Positions 18,280 through 27,389 are shown, numbered from the stretch's first letter. The stretch: DNA of 64,000 nt from Proteinivorax tanatarense (GCF_040267685.1 NZ_CP158367.1:620001-684000); one strand, 5' to 3'. Notes: generated from the sequence alone by a model not told the origin. Numbers and translations: made by a program.

Positions 18280-18807
18280 TTGAAGTTTGATGAGCTTTTA
18301 GAAAATAATAAAAAATACCTACAAGATAATGGGGAAATATGTAAAAGTAAAATACCTAAATATCCTCGAAAAAGAATGGCTATTTTAACATGCATGGATA
18401 CAAGGTTAACTTTTCAACTAGAGAAAAGTTTAGGTTTAAAAAGAGGGGATTCAATAATTTTAAAAACAGCTGGAAATAATATGAGAGGGCAAGAGGTTAG
18501 AAGCCTAATAGCTGCAATTTATACCTTAAAAGTTGATAAAATTATGGTCATAGGACATCCAGATTGTGGCATGGCTAATTTGGATGTAGAGAATATCAGA
18601 GATAGAATGATTTCAAGGGGAGTTAAAAAAGAAGATATAGATAAATTAGGCGATCTAGAGTACTGGTTCGAAACATTTTGTGATACCAAGGATAATGTAC
18701 TAGATAATGTAAAGATGTTAAAAGAACACCCTTTAATTCCAAATGATGTAAAAATAGGTGGATTTTATTTTAATCAAGACACATCTGAACTATTCAAACT
18801 TTGCTAG
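18280..18807 (+). CDS. Beta-class carbonic anhydrase
   Basis: Interconverts CO2 and bicarbonate. Zinc site: Cys and the Asp-Arg dyad in TCMDTRL, then His-x2-Cys in GHPDCGM; AGNNMRGQ and VRSLIAAIYTL match the family. 175 aa, the compact form common in Firmicutes. TTG start preceded by GTGGGGG. Probably cotranscribed with the esterase and followed by a perfect terminator. Confidence 0.92.
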   Translation: MKFDELLENNKKYLQDNGEICKSKIPKYPRKRMAILTCMDTRLTFQLEKSLGLKRGDSIILKTAGNNMRGQEVRSLIAAIYTLKVDKIMVIGHPDCGMANLDVENIRDRMISRGVKKEDIDKLGDLEYWFETFCDTKDNVLDNVKMLKEHPLIPNDVKIGGFYFNQDTSELFKLC

Positions 18808-18814
18808 TTTCTAT

Positions 18815-18860
18815 AAAATAAATGCTACCTTTCGCCTAAACGAAAGGTAGCATTTATTTT
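18815..18860. terminator. Terminator after the carbonic anhydrase gene
   Basis: A perfect 20-bp stem (AAAATAAATGCTACCTTTCG and complement) with a 6-nt loop; A and T runs on both sides make it potentially bidirectional. Confidence 0.9.
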
Positions 18861-19044
18861 ATTCAAGAGAACTGATTGTGAGAAGGGGAGGCAAATAGTA
18901 AGTGAGTGCTACTTTAAAGTTTCAAAAATAGTTTTTTGCAATTAAAACTATTAAATGATATATTTAAAATAATAGTTCGCAGTTTTATGAATAATAGTAA
19001 TAGTTAATTAACAAAAACTGATGGTAAATTTCAGGAGGGGTATT

Positions 19045-19596
19045 ATGTCAAGAGAAGACCATTTAAAACTTGTAAAAAAACATGTGCAAAATAAAAACCT
19101 TATTAAGCATATGATTGCTACTGAAAAAGTTTTAGAAGAGTTAGCTCATTATTTTAACGAAGATAGAGAGAAATGGGCAGCAGCTGGGTTGTTACATGAT
19201 ATCGATTATGATAGTACAGCCGAAAATCCCCATATGCATGGCCTCATAGGAGCTGATATACTTGAAAAAGAAGGATTTGATGATCAGGTAGTTTACGCAG
19301 TAAAAGCACATAACCCAGCACATAAATTACAAAGAAATAGTAATTTAGATAAAGCTTTATATTGTACTGACCCCATAACTGGCCTAATAGTTGCGTCAGC
19401 CTTAATTCATCCTGAAAAAAAACTTAATTCTATAGATGATGAATTTGTTCTTAAACGTTTTAAAGAAAAACAGTTTGCTAAAGGGGCGAATAGACATCAG
19501 ATTTCTGCATGTTCTGAACTAGGACTTTCTTTAGAAAGGTTTATAAGTCTTGCTTTAAATGCAATGCAAAAAAATCACAAGGAATTAGGGCTATAA
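19045..19596 (+). CDS. HD-domain protein (predicted metal-dependent phosphohydrolase)
   Basis: 183 aa. Histidine in IKHMIATEKVLEELA, the HD pair in GLLHDIDYD, then HMHGLIGADIL and VKAHN supply the metal ligands of an HDIG-type domain. Substrate unknown; relatives are often annotated only as HD superfamily hydrolases. ATG at 19045 chosen because AGGAGGGG lies 4 nt upstream. Monocistronic, with a strong terminator after it. Confidence 0.85.
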   Translation: MSREDHLKLVKKHVQNKNLIKHMIATEKVLEELAHYFNEDREKWAAAGLLHDIDYDSTAENPHMHGLIGADILEKEGFDDQVVYAVKAHNPAHKLQRNSNLDKALYCTDPITGLIVASALIHPEKKLNSIDDEFVLKRFKEKQFAKGANRHQISACSELGLSLERFISLALNAMQKNHKELGL

Positions 19597-19636
19597 AAAA
19601 ATACTTCTAGGTCAATTAACCTAGAAGTATTTTTGT
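19597..19636. terminator. Terminator shared by HD gene and the convergent M1-like gene
   Basis: A roughly 16-bp stem (AAAATACTTCTAGGT and complement), loop CAATTA, with flanking A and T runs; it overlaps the stop codon of the minus-strand gene. Confidence 0.85.
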
Positions 19637-20871
19637 GTTTTAATTTTTTCTTTTAAATGGCTTATTCTGTGGCTGTACCATGCTGTTTGTGGGTAGAGCT
19701 GATCTTGAATGTCACTCCAATTTAAACTACGTTGATTTATAACATCTCTAAAAAATTGTTCTGGTGTTAGTTCTAACTTTTCAATTAAAGCTTGAAAGGT
19801 TTTATTGCCCGTAGTTAACTTTTGTTCTGAATTTAATTTATTGTAATCATATAATGGGCTAGGTAAACTAGAATCATTATTAATATCCTTTCCATACCGC
19901 TTTTTAAAACTATGCATTGAAGCACACAGACATAAGGAATCTATAAGCCAATCTTGATTTGGAGGGACTTCAATTGTTTTAAACCAAAGTTTTGATAGTT
20001 TGGGGGCTAAGCTATCAAATAATAACTGTTCTCTTTCAGTTGGTGTTTTGCCTTTTTCTTTTACTTTCTCCAACAGCCATGTGGGTAAAACTGTATTTAT
20101 TCCGTCGCTAAACGGATGAAAATTTCCGGAGGTAATAATAATATTTAAACTTTTGTCCAACGGACGGGGTAAAAAATCATCCCAGTGCTCTAAAATACAT
20201 TTTGCAATTAAATTGATTTTTCGCGCTTGATTTAAATAGTTTCTAGGGTATAATATGGTAATATTATAGTTTCTATAGCTATCTCTAGTTTTAAGTAAGT
20301 TATCACCTACCATGGACAATCCGTAGCAGCTGTTATTTTTGAATTTAACCAACTGCTTATTCCCCTTTACCCCTTGCTTTATAAGGTTACCGCCGCTGAT
20401 TAACTTTAGACCTTTATCAGCAGTTAAGCAAACTAGACTGGGGTGGTTATTATTAGAAGGTTTTTGTGGAAAAATAAAGTTACTTGCATTAATAAAGAAA
20501 CTACCCTTTTTTATAGAAACCCAGTAATTAGGGGAACAATAATATTTGTATGTAAGCTTTACTTTATTTACAAGATTTGGATTTACAGGCAACTTTGTGG
20601 TTATAACTTTTACATCGTCATATAAAAACGTATTTTTTTCCTTAAACTTTAGCGGGTAGCCTAGATAAGCTACTTCAGTTACTGAACATTTTTTATTCAA
20701 CAATATGGAAATAGTTTTGCTTTCATTGGATAAAATAACATTGGATTTAAATTTTACTATACTATCCTTTACATCCGTATAAACTTCAGATTCTAAGCAA
20801 GAAACCTCATAAGGAAATTTGCTTTTAAACATATTAAAAAAGAACTGTTGTAATCGAACATTGTTAAACAT
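19621..20871 (-). CDS. M1 aminopeptidase-like protein lacking zinc ligands (probable pseudoenzyme)
   Basis: 416 aa. The second half has the spacing and flanking residues of the gluzincin core: SLNIIIT, then LFDSLAPKLSKLWF where M1 enzymes have HEL(A)HQWF, then QDWLIDSLCLCAS where they have WLNEGFA. The HExxH motif reads DSLAP and the downstream zinc Glu is also missing; the exopeptidase GAMEN block is absent too. The N-terminal half is strand-rich, like the M1 beta-domain. No signal peptide. RBS GGAGGAGG before ATG. Structure-based inference; a binding or regulatory role is more likely than peptidase activity. Confidence 0.5.
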   Translation of the reverse strand: MFNNVRLQQFFFNMFKSKFPYEVSCLESEVYTDVKDSIVKFKSNVILSNESKTISILLNKKCSVTEVAYLGYPLKFKEKNTFLYDDVKVITTKLPVNPNLVNKVKLTYKYYCSPNYWVSIKKGSFFINASNFIFPQKPSNNNHPSLVCLTADKGLKLISGGNLIKQGVKGNKQLVKFKNNSCYGLSMVGDNLLKTRDSYRNYNITILYPRNYLNQARKINLIAKCILEHWDDFLPRPLDKSLNIIITSGNFHPFSDGINTVLPTWLLEKVKEKGKTPTEREQLLFDSLAPKLSKLWFKTIEVPPNQDWLIDSLCLCASMHSFKKRYGKDINNDSSLPSPLYDYNKLNSEQKLTTGNKTFQALIEKLELTPEQFFRDVINQRSLNWSDIQDQLYPQTAWYSHRISHLKEKIKTQKYF

Positions 20872-20973
20872 AGAACCTCCTCCCCTTGGAATCTAACTAT
20901 TTGAACTATTCTATATTATTATGGAAAAACCTTTATAAAATATACATTTTAAAAGAAAAAAAGGAGTGAAAAA

Positions 20974-23079
20974 ATGATAAAAGAAAAAATCTTAAGCTAT
21001 ATGTTAGAGGAAGCTTATAAACCTTTAACCTTTGATGAGTTAATTAAAAAATTTCAGCTTGAACAACAAGATGTCAATTCCTTCAAAAATATTTTAGATG
21101 AAATGGAGAAGCAGGGTGAAATAATACAAACAAGGACTAAGCGTTATGGAGTTCCCGAACGAATGAATCTTGTGGTTGGAAGGCTACAGGGGCATTCTAA
21201 AGGGTTTGGCTTTATTTTGTCTACAGATCCAGAAAAAGAAGATGTTTTTGTAAGCCCAGAAGATATGAATGGTGCACTGCATAATGATAAAGTAGTAGCT
21301 AGACTGCATAAAGGGGGAGCTCGTCGTAGAGAAGGGGAGATAATAAGAATACTAGAAAGAGCCAACACTACTGTGGTTGGTACTTTTGAAAAAAGTAATA
21401 ATTTCGGTTTTGTAACCCCTGACGATAAAAGAATTAATTTAGATATATTCGTTCCTAAATCTGAATTTAACAAAGCACAAAATGAAGAAGTTGTCGTGGT
21501 TGAGGTCACCAGATGGCCAGATAAAAGACGAAATCCTGAAGGAAGAATCATTCAAAAACTAGGCAATAAACACAACCCTGGCACCGACATTTTAACTATA
21601 ATGGCCAAATATAAACTTGATCCACAGTTTCCCAAAGATGTTGTAAAGGAAGTAGACACGGTGCCTGAAGTCCTCGAAAATCATGATTTGCAAAACAGAA
21701 AAGATTTTAGAGAATGGCCAATAATAACCATAGATGGAGATGATGCCAAGGACTTAGATGATGGGGTATGTGTTAAAGAACTGGAAAATGGAAACTTTGA
21801 ATTGAGTGTGCATATAGCAGACGTTTCTCACTATGTAAAGCAGGGAACAGCATTGGACAAGGAAGCTTATGAAAGATCTACCAGTGTTTATCTAGTAGAC
21901 AGGGTTATTCCGATGCTTCCAGAAAAACTTTCTAATGGTCTGTGTAGCTTAAATCCTAAACAAGATAGGTTGACCATGTCGATAGTGATGGAAATTGATA
22001 AAAATGGGAAAGTAGTTAACCATGATATAGTTCAAGGTGTTATAAATTCAAAAGAGAGAATGACCTATACTGATGTTAAGAAAATCTTAGTTGATAATGA
22101 TGAGGAATTGATTTCACGGTATAAAGGGCTAGTTTCTCAATTTAAAAGCATGGAAAAGTTAGCATTAATTCTAAACAAAAGACGTCAAAGAAGAGGAGCC
22201 ATAGATTTCGAATTTCCTGAGGCTAAAGTTCAGTTAGACAGTGATGGATTTCCTATAGCTATAGTTCCTCGCCAACGCACCATAGCGGAGAGGTTAATAG
22301 AAGAGTTTATGCTTGTAGCTAATGAAACGGTGGCAGAACACTTAGCACAGCTTGAAATTCCTGCTATATACCGTATACATGAGCAACCTACTTCAGAGAA
22401 AATAACAGCTCTAAATGAGTTTATTCATAACTTTGGCTATCACCTCAAAGGATCTGCTGAAAAAATTCATCCCAAAATATTAGCAGAGTTATTAGATAAA
22501 ATTAAAGGAGAAGCAGAACAGAGAATTATAAGCACTGTAACCTTAAGATCAATGAAACAAGCAAAATATCATCCAGAGAATAAAGGACATTTTGGGTTGG
22601 CAGCTAAGTTCTATACCCACTTTACCTCTCCTATTAGAAGATATCCTGACTTAATGGTTCATAGAATACTTAAATGGATAATAACAGGAAAAATGAACGG
22701 AAAAAGAATAAAATATCTAGAAAAAACAATGCCCGACGTAGGGCTGCATACCTCTACTCAAGAACGAAAAGCAGAAGAAGCAGAAAGAGAAACTGTAGAC
22801 TTAAAGAAAGTGCAATACATGGAGGGACATATTGGGGATGAGTTTGAGGGAATAATAAGTGGTGTAACTAACTTTGGTATGTTTGTAGAGCTTCCCAATA
22901 CTGTAGAGGGATTAATTCATATCAGCAATATGACCGACGACTATTACCATTATCACGAAAAAACTTACTCACTCCTTGGGGAGAAGAGTAATAAAAAATA
23001 CAGACTAGGTGACAAAGTAACAGTTAAAGTAGCACAAATCGACAAAAATGAAAAAATTATTGATTTTCTTTTGGTTTAA
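20974..23079 (+). CDS. rnr: Ribonuclease R
   Basis: Processive 3'-5' exoribonuclease acting on structured RNA and, with SmpB-tmRNA, on non-stop mRNAs. 701 aa: N-terminal winged helix (1-60), cold-shock domains (65-200), the RNB catalytic domain (about 240-570) with the acidic cluster DGDDAKDLDDGV and YTHFTSPIRRYPDLMVHR, and a C-terminal S1 domain (GVTNFGMFVEL). It lacks the long basic tail of E. coli RNase R. RBS AAGGAG. Together with smpB and ssrA it forms the conserved rnr-smpB-ssrA cluster. Confidence 0.97.
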   Translation: MIKEKILSYMLEEAYKPLTFDELIKKFQLEQQDVNSFKNILDEMEKQGEIIQTRTKRYGVPERMNLVVGRLQGHSKGFGFILSTDPEKEDVFVSPEDMNGALHNDKVVARLHKGGARRREGEIIRILERANTTVVGTFEKSNNFGFVTPDDKRINLDIFVPKSEFNKAQNEEVVVVEVTRWPDKRRNPEGRIIQKLGNKHNPGTDILTIMAKYKLDPQFPKDVVKEVDTVPEVLENHDLQNRKDFREWPIITIDGDDAKDLDDGVCVKELENGNFELSVHIADVSHYVKQGTALDKEAYERSTSVYLVDRVIPMLPEKLSNGLCSLNPKQDRLTMSIVMEIDKNGKVVNHDIVQGVINSKERMTYTDVKKILVDNDEELISRYKGLVSQFKSMEKLALILNKRRQRRGAIDFEFPEAKVQLDSDGFPIAIVPRQRTIAERLIEEFMLVANETVAEHLAQLEIPAIYRIHEQPTSEKITALNEFIHNFGYHLKGSAEKIHPKILAELLDKIKGEAEQRIISTVTLRSMKQAKYHPENKGHFGLAAKFYTHFTSPIRRYPDLMVHRILKWIITGKMNGKRIKYLEKTMPDVGLHTSTQERKAEEAERETVDLKKVQYMEGHIGDEFEGIISGVTNFGMFVELPNTVEGLIHISNMTDDYYHYHEKTYSLLGEKSNKKYRLGDKVTVKVAQIDKNEKIIDFLLV

Positions 23080-23082
23080 CAC

Positions 23083-23111
23083 TTGCAAAGGGAAAAAACC
23101 TGTGATACTAT
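23083..23111 (+). promoter_or_regulatory. Promoter ahead of smpB
   Basis: TTGCAA (23083-23088), 17-bp spacer, TACTAT (23106-23111). A GC-rich hairpin (GGACACACGG ... CCGTGTGTC) lies in the leader before the smpB RBS. Confidence 0.65.
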
Positions 23112-23215
23112 AAAAGTACCCCAAAGTTATACCCATTAACCCTTTACCCGGACACACGGTTACCCGCCGTGTGTCTACCCCTTTATGGGGAATTTTAATC
23201 TGGAGGGGAATAATA

Positions 23216-23668
23216 ATGAAATCAATAGCTGTTAATAAAAAAGCGAGACATGAATATTTTATAGAAGAAACCTATGAAGCAGGCATAGAGCTGAAAGGCA
23301 CAGAGGTAAAGTCAATCCGTGCTGGCAAGGTTAACCTTAAAGATTCTTTTGCAAGAGTTGAAAATAATGAGGTTTTTGTTTATGGAATGCACATTAGTCC
23401 ATATGAACAAGGAAATAGATTTAACCATGAGCCTACTAGACAACGAAAATTGTTATTGCACAAAGAGGAAATCAAAAAACTGATTGGAGCAACTCAACAA
23501 AAGGGTTTATCGTTGATTCCTACAAAATTATACTTTGTGAGAGGACTTGTAAAAATGAAGATAGCGCTAGCTAAAGGGAAAAAACTTCACGATAAACGAC
23601 AGGATTTGGCTAAAAAGGATGCTCAGCGTCAGATTGAAAAGGCTTTTAGAGAACGGCAAAAGGCTTAA
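23216..23668 (+). CDS. smpB: SsrA-binding protein SmpB
   Basis: Delivers tmRNA to stalled ribosomes. 150 aa, family-typical: [39 protein letters not shown], the C-terminal [24 protein letters not shown] helix. The ATG at 23216 follows GGAGGGG; an upstream in-frame start would add 15 residues spanning the leader hairpin. Directly followed by ssrA. Confidence 0.97.
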   Translation: MKSIAVNKKARHEYFIEETYEAGIELKGTEVKSIRAGKVNLKDSFARVENNEVFVYGMHISPYEQGNRFNHEPTRQRKLLLHKEEIKKLIGATQQKGLSLIPTKLYFVRGLVKMKIALAKGKKLHDKRQDLAKKDAQRQIEKAFRERQKA

Positions 23669-23671
23669 ACA

Positions 23672-23700
23672 TAGACGCTGCTTATAAAATATGTTATAAT
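23672..23700 (+). promoter_or_regulatory. Promoter of ssrA
   Basis: TAGACG (23672-23677), 17-bp spacer, perfect TATAAT (23695-23700); transcription would start just ahead of the mature 5' end of tmRNA. Confidence 0.7.
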
Positions 23701-23718
23701 AAAAGTTACACAAATCCC

Positions 23719-24076
23719 GGGGGCGTACTGGTTTCGACGGGAGTAGTTGCCAATGGGGTAGCGAGCCGAGGGCCAGGGCCTCGTAAAAAACTGGAACCTT
23801 TAAATTAAACGCTAACGATAATAATTTAGCATTTGCTGCGTAAATAACGCAGCCATCTCTTTTAGATCTTGTCTGTGGATCTAATATGAGGTGTCAAACT
23901 TAGCAGACTACCCACTAAGGTTCGCTTCGCCCTTAGCGGGAAAAACTAGAAGCTAGTCTCTACGGAATTCTGTCTTTGGAAGTCCATAGAGACGAACACC
24001 AAAGCAAAGACTTTGCTCGGAGAGACCACGCTGGTAGTACTTCCGGACGGGGGTTCAACTCCCCCCGCCTCCACCA
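23719..24076 (+). ncRNA. ssrA: tmRNA (SsrA RNA)
   Basis: About 358 nt. The 5' GGGGGCG pairs with CGCCTCC before the encoded ACCA 3' end, forming the tRNA-like acceptor stem; the T arm GGGGGTTCAACTCCCCC is present. The resume ORF at 23811-23843 encodes ANDNNLAFAA followed by TAA, a clear proteolysis tag. It acts with SmpB to rescue stalled ribosomes. Confidence 0.97.
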
Positions 24077-24099
24077 AAATAACCAATATGACAATACAT

Positions 24100-24135
24100 A
24101 ACTCCTAAGCTGAAAACAGCTTAGGAGTTTTTTGC
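24100..24135 (+). terminator. Terminator of ssrA
   Basis: 13-bp perfect stem AACTCCTAAGCTG with complement, GAAAA-type loop and six Ts. Confidence 0.92.
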
Positions 24136-24242
24136 GTCTACGACCAAGAGACACAAGGGACTGGAATACTTGTAACACGTTCCCCAGTGGGACAAAGTTC
24201 CTGTCCCCTGTCTCATTGGGAGTTTAAAGAAGAATTTCATAT

Positions 24243-24282
24243 AAAAAGGCTGGGACATTATGAGCTGTCCCCAGCCTTTGCT
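24243..24282. terminator. Hairpin at the 3' end of the small membrane protein gene
   Basis: AAAGGCTGGGACA paired with TGTCCCCAGCCTTT, followed on the plus strand by a T-run and on the minus strand by T-rich sequence; most likely terminates the minus-strand gene at 24298-24513. Confidence 0.6.
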
Positions 24283-24297
24283 GTTTTTTATTTAGTA

Positions 24298-24513
24298 TTA
24301 TAATATATTAAATAGAAATAGAATGGATACACCTATGATTAGAATTGAGCTAATTATTCCTATTAATCCGCCTATTTTGCGCATTTTGTTATTAACTTCT
24401 GATTCCTTTTTGCCAAAGGCCCATGATCCAAAAGTAGTATCACTAGGATTTTGAAATAACCAAAGAAAATACATAAAAAAAGGAACAATAAAAATAATAT
24501 ATATAATCTCCAT
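24298..24513 (-). CDS. Small two-span membrane protein of unknown function
   Basis: 71 aa. Hydrophobic residues 2-19 and 48-68 form two membrane spans around a polar loop containing WAFGKKESEVNNKMRK. I recognise no family. Start chosen at 24513: AAAGGAGG precedes this ATG by 6 nt, whereas a longer frame has no RBS. It lies between ssrA and its degenerate copy and has its own downstream hairpin. Confidence 0.6.
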   Translation of the reverse strand: MEIIYIIFIVPFFMYFLWLFQNPSDTTFGSWAFGKKESEVNNKMRKIGGLIGIISSILIIGVSILFLFNIL

Positions 24514-24906
24514 AAAAGGCCTCCTTTCTTGTAATTTTAACAAAAATTGAAAGAAGAGTCTGTGAAGTTTTAATACTCGATGTGTTGCAAATAATCTAAA
24601 AACCAACTAAAAGGCTGTCTCCAAAGAAAAAAATCCTTTTGAGACAGCCCATTTTTTAAAAACTTTTATGTGTCATACCAATGACTATGAGTGCTCATAA
24701 TCCAAGTAATTTCATATCTTATAGGGGTATTAGTGACTAGATTCCATGTAAAATAGAACACATACGACCCGTGCCATATCAGTACCTGTACACTACTGCT
24801 CTGACATCGACAAAACAAAACATAGGGTCTACCATTGAAATATGAGATAGGCTCTTAATATATTACGTATGAATTTATGATGAAAGGGGTCTGATTCTTT
24901 AAATAT
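24514..24906. other. Gene-free stretch with a hairpin and sequence remnants
   Basis: Holds a strong inverted repeat at about 24609-24651 (GGCTGTCTC ... GAGACAGCC) flanked by A/T runs. At 24824-24862 the sequence ACATAGGGTCTACCAT also occurs, slightly diverged, at 28613-28652. No supported gene was seen. Confidence 0.5.
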
Positions 24907-24911
24907 TTAAG

Positions 24912-25110
24912 TTGCACCTCTTTAAATTATAATATAAACTGATACAATGATAATAAAAAATGAGGGTGCGGCTAGCGGGGTTAGTTGCGAGAAATGAGTT
25001 AACTCCGACCTGAAATGCAGCTCTGTATTTGTTGTCAGTAACTTTGAGCGGTGTAAATGCCATAATGACTTGTACATACGGAACGGTACGCTCCGCCTAT
25101 CCTAATAATA
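24912..25110 (+). pseudogene. Shortened, diverged ssrA-like sequence with promoter-like elements
   Basis: From about 24960 the sequence follows ssrA with internal deletions: 5' block GCGGGGTTAGTTGC (ssrA ACGGGAGTAGTTGC), 3' block AACTTTGAGCGG (ssrA GACTTTGCTCGG), then ACGGAAC ... CTCCGCCT in place of the T-arm/acceptor region. No tag ORF remains and the ACCA end is lost, yet hairpins (GGGGTTAGTT ... AGTTAACTCC; AAATGCA ... TGTATTT) and an upstream TTGCAC-N17-TAAACT are present. It may be dead or a tmRNA-derived small RNA. Confidence 0.5.
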
Positions 25111-25136
25111 AATTCAATATGAAAATACATAAATCC

Positions 25137-25170
25137 TAAGCTGAAAACAGCTTAGGATTTTTTTACGACT
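25137..25170 (+). terminator. Terminator of the ssrA-like sequence
   Basis: ATCCTAAGCTG with complement and GAAAA-type loop followed by T7, almost identical to the ssrA terminator, including flanking bases (CAATATGA-AATACATAA). Confidence 0.8.
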
Positions 25171-25301
25171 AAGGGAATAAAAATACTGAAATATTTGTTA
25201 CTCGACCAGTGGGGAAATGTCCCTGTTACTTGTTCTAAAGTCAGATCAATATACTATCTATTTTATCAATAGTGTATTGTAGTTTATATTGATAAATACT
25301 T

Positions 25302-25330
25302 TTGCAACCTTAGATTACAGTAGATATAAT
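25302..25330 (+). promoter_or_regulatory. Sigma-A promoter of the ABC importer operon
   Basis: TTGCAA (25302-25307), 17-bp spacer, perfect TATAAT (25325-25330), about 70 bp before the binding-protein ATG. Confidence 0.75.
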
Positions 25331-25400
25331 TTAACTGTTGTGGAATAAAAATCAAGCAACTGCTTCATAAAAAAGATATGATAAAGGATGTGTTTTAGAC

Positions 25401-26513
25401 ATGAAAAAAAGTATTTTTTTATTAATAGTGTTTGTGATTTTTTCTACATTTTTAGCAGGATGTGACTCTGAAACTTCTAATGCTGATATACCAACTTTAA
25501 AAGTAGGGTATATTTTTACAAATCATCAAACCCCTTTGATGGTGGCAGCTAGTAAAGGTGAGGATTTAAAAGAAGAAGGTGTTTACTTAAAAGAAGTTAC
25601 GAGCAGAGAAAGATATGTGTTAATGGAGGAAGACAATCCTCTTGCAAACATAGAGTTGATTGTAACAAGCAATGGTTCGGAGGCTATGACCATGATGAGT
25701 CAAGGGCATATCGATATAGGTTTAGCTTCTGGTGCAGCTTTTTTATCATCTTTAGACCAAGGGGCTAATATAAAGATGCTTTGTCCTGTACATACTGAAG
25801 GGATTGGTCTGGTAATGGATAAAGATGCTAAAGAAGAGGATTGGGATGATTTTGAGAAGCTAGCAATGAAAAGCGAAGAGCCAATAAAAGTTGGTTTCCA
25901 CTCACCAACAAGTGCCCCCCTAATTCTTTTTGAATCGGCATTAACTGAGGTGGGGTTAAGTTATACAAAAGACCCAGATGAATTAAATGCGGACATTTTG
26001 TTAGTTGACCTTAGAGGGACAAGCAATTTTCTATCTGCCTTAACTAGCGGTCAAGTTGATGCGTGGGTAGGCCCATCACCGTGGCCAGAGCTTGCAGTTA
26101 CAGAGGGGGTAGGTAAAATTATCCTAGATATGAGAGAAATGTCTCCCTATGGGCAATGGTTTGAGTTTCCTTGCTGTGTGGCAGGGGCTACTGAAAAATC
26201 TTTAGATGAGAATAAAAAAGAGGTAGAAGCATTTTTACAAGTTTTGACAGCAGGGGCTAACTATGCAAATGAACATAGCCAAGAAGCAGCAGAAATAACT
26301 TCTGAATTTACCGGTGTTAGTGTAGAAGCGGCAAAAATGTCTTCAATAAAATATACAACAGAACCGACTGATCAGTGGATTAATAATTTTGAGATTATAT
26401 ACAACACACTTCAAAATACTGGAAGTTTTGATAACGATTTTGCTCATAAATCTTTTGAGGATATATTTGATATAATTTTTGACATTGATCCTATAGCAAA
26501 TGTTTTAGAATAA
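25401..26513 (+). CDS. ABC substrate-binding lipoprotein, nitrate/sulfonate/thiamine-precursor type
   Basis: 370 aa. Lipobox FLAGC after a hydrophobic signal peptide (residues 4-20) anchors it outside the membrane. The body is NMT1/SsuA-like: LKVGYIFTNHQTPLMVAA, then GHIDIGLASGAAFLSSLDQGANIKML, and GQVDAWVGPSPWPELAV. The ligand cannot be deduced; sulfonate, nitrate or pyrimidine compounds are candidates. First gene of a three-gene operon with permease and ATPase. Confidence 0.85.
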   Translation: MKKSIFLLIVFVIFSTFLAGCDSETSNADIPTLKVGYIFTNHQTPLMVAASKGEDLKEEGVYLKEVTSRERYVLMEEDNPLANIELIVTSNGSEAMTMMSQGHIDIGLASGAAFLSSLDQGANIKMLCPVHTEGIGLVMDKDAKEEDWDDFEKLAMKSEEPIKVGFHSPTSAPLILFESALTEVGLSYTKDPDELNADILLVDLRGTSNFLSALTSGQVDAWVGPSPWPELAVTEGVGKIILDMREMSPYGQWFEFPCCVAGATEKSLDENKKEVEAFLQVLTAGANYANEHSQEAAEITSEFTGVSVEAAKMSSIKYTTEPTDQWINNFEIIYNTLQNTGSFDNDFAHKSFEDIFDIIFDIDPIANVLE

Positions 26514-26552
26514 TTAGAGTGCATCAATAGAGTTTAACAGGGAGGCATTGTT

Positions 26553-27389
26553 GTGAATAATAAAGGCCTAAAATTAATAAATCCATTTATACTTCCTTTT
26601 TTGTTTATTCTTTGTTGGCAGTTTTTTGCTATAAAAATAGCTAATCCAATTGTTTTACCTTCAGTTGATAGTGTTTTAAACCTAATTATTAAACCGACTG
26701 ATAATCTTTTAAGTATAGGTTCTTTACTTAGAAACACTTGGGTAAGCTTAGTTAGAGTAGGGATGGGATACTCTTTAGCTGTGTTGATAGGAATTCCTTT
26801 AGGGATGCTAATTGGTTACTCCAAATTTGCAGAAAGTTTTCTTAAACCATTTTTAAGTTTATTCAGACCTATTGCTCCATTAGCATGGGTTCCGCTTGTT
26901 TTAGCTTGGTTTGGTGTTACAAGTGTAGCTAATGTACTTAATATACAAGAAGGACAGCTTTATACACTATTAGATAATGTAAAAATATCCATGTTGTTTA
27001 TAATATTTATTGGGGGATTTTTCCCGATATTAACCAATACTATATACGGTGTAAAAAGCGTTCGAAATACCTTGATTGATTCAGCTATAACTCTAGGGGC
27101 AACTAAAAAAGATATATTTTTTAAAATTCTGTTTCCAGCAGCCATGCCTTCCATACTTACTGGACTAAGAGTAGGGCTTGGCGTTGCCTGGATGTGCTTA
27201 GTTTCTGCAGAAATGTTACCTGGAAGCATTGCAGGTGTAGGATACCTTATTACCCATGCATATACTTTGGCTCGTACAGATATAGTAATAGCTGGCATGA
27301 TTTCTATTAGTTTGGTTGGTGGTTTTTTTGAGGTAATGTTTAATGTAATAGAAACTAAGTTCTTTAGCTGGCAGAAGCTAGATAAGTAG
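26553..27389 (+). CDS. ABC transporter permease, SsuC/TauC type
   Basis: 278 aa, six membrane spans with the BPD_transp_1 fold; the EAA-like loop DSAITLGATKKDIFFKILFP contacts the ATPase. GTG start with GGGAGG upstream. Compared with usual SsuC-type permeases it carries an extra stretch of about 13 residues (NVLNIQEGQLYTL) between FGVTSVA and KISMLFIIFIGG. Confidence 0.88.
   Translation: MNNKGLKLINPFILPFLFILCWQFFAIKIANPIVLPSVDSVLNLIIKPTDNLLSIGSLLRNTWVSLVRVGMGYSLAVLIGIPLGMLIGYSKFAESFLKPFLSLFRPIAPLAWVPLVLAWFGVTSVANVLNIQEGQLYTLLDNVKISMLFIIFIGGFFPILTNTIYGVKSVRNTLIDSAITLGATKKDIFFKILFPAAMPSILTGLRVGLGVAWMCLVSAEMLPGSIAGVGYLITHAYTLARTDIVIAGMISISLVGGFFEVMFNVIETKFFSWQKLDK

Noticed and set aside
23960-24178. 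72-codon ORF antisense to the tmRNA 3' end (contains WRRGELNPRP)
   Set aside because: It lies across the tRNA-like domain of ssrA on the opposite strand. This GELNPRP-type product is a well-known false ORF from complementing structured RNA genes.
24217-24240. Small gene fragment in its own right
   Set aside because: Only about 24 bases match the RsoA-like gene (TTGGGAGTTTAAAGAAGAAT); too short to annotate as a pseudogene.
25245-25285. Inverted repeat AATATACTAT ... ATAGTGTATT as an operator of the ABC importer
   Set aside because: Imperfect, AT-rich and about 30 bp upstream of the -35 box; not distinguishable from chance.
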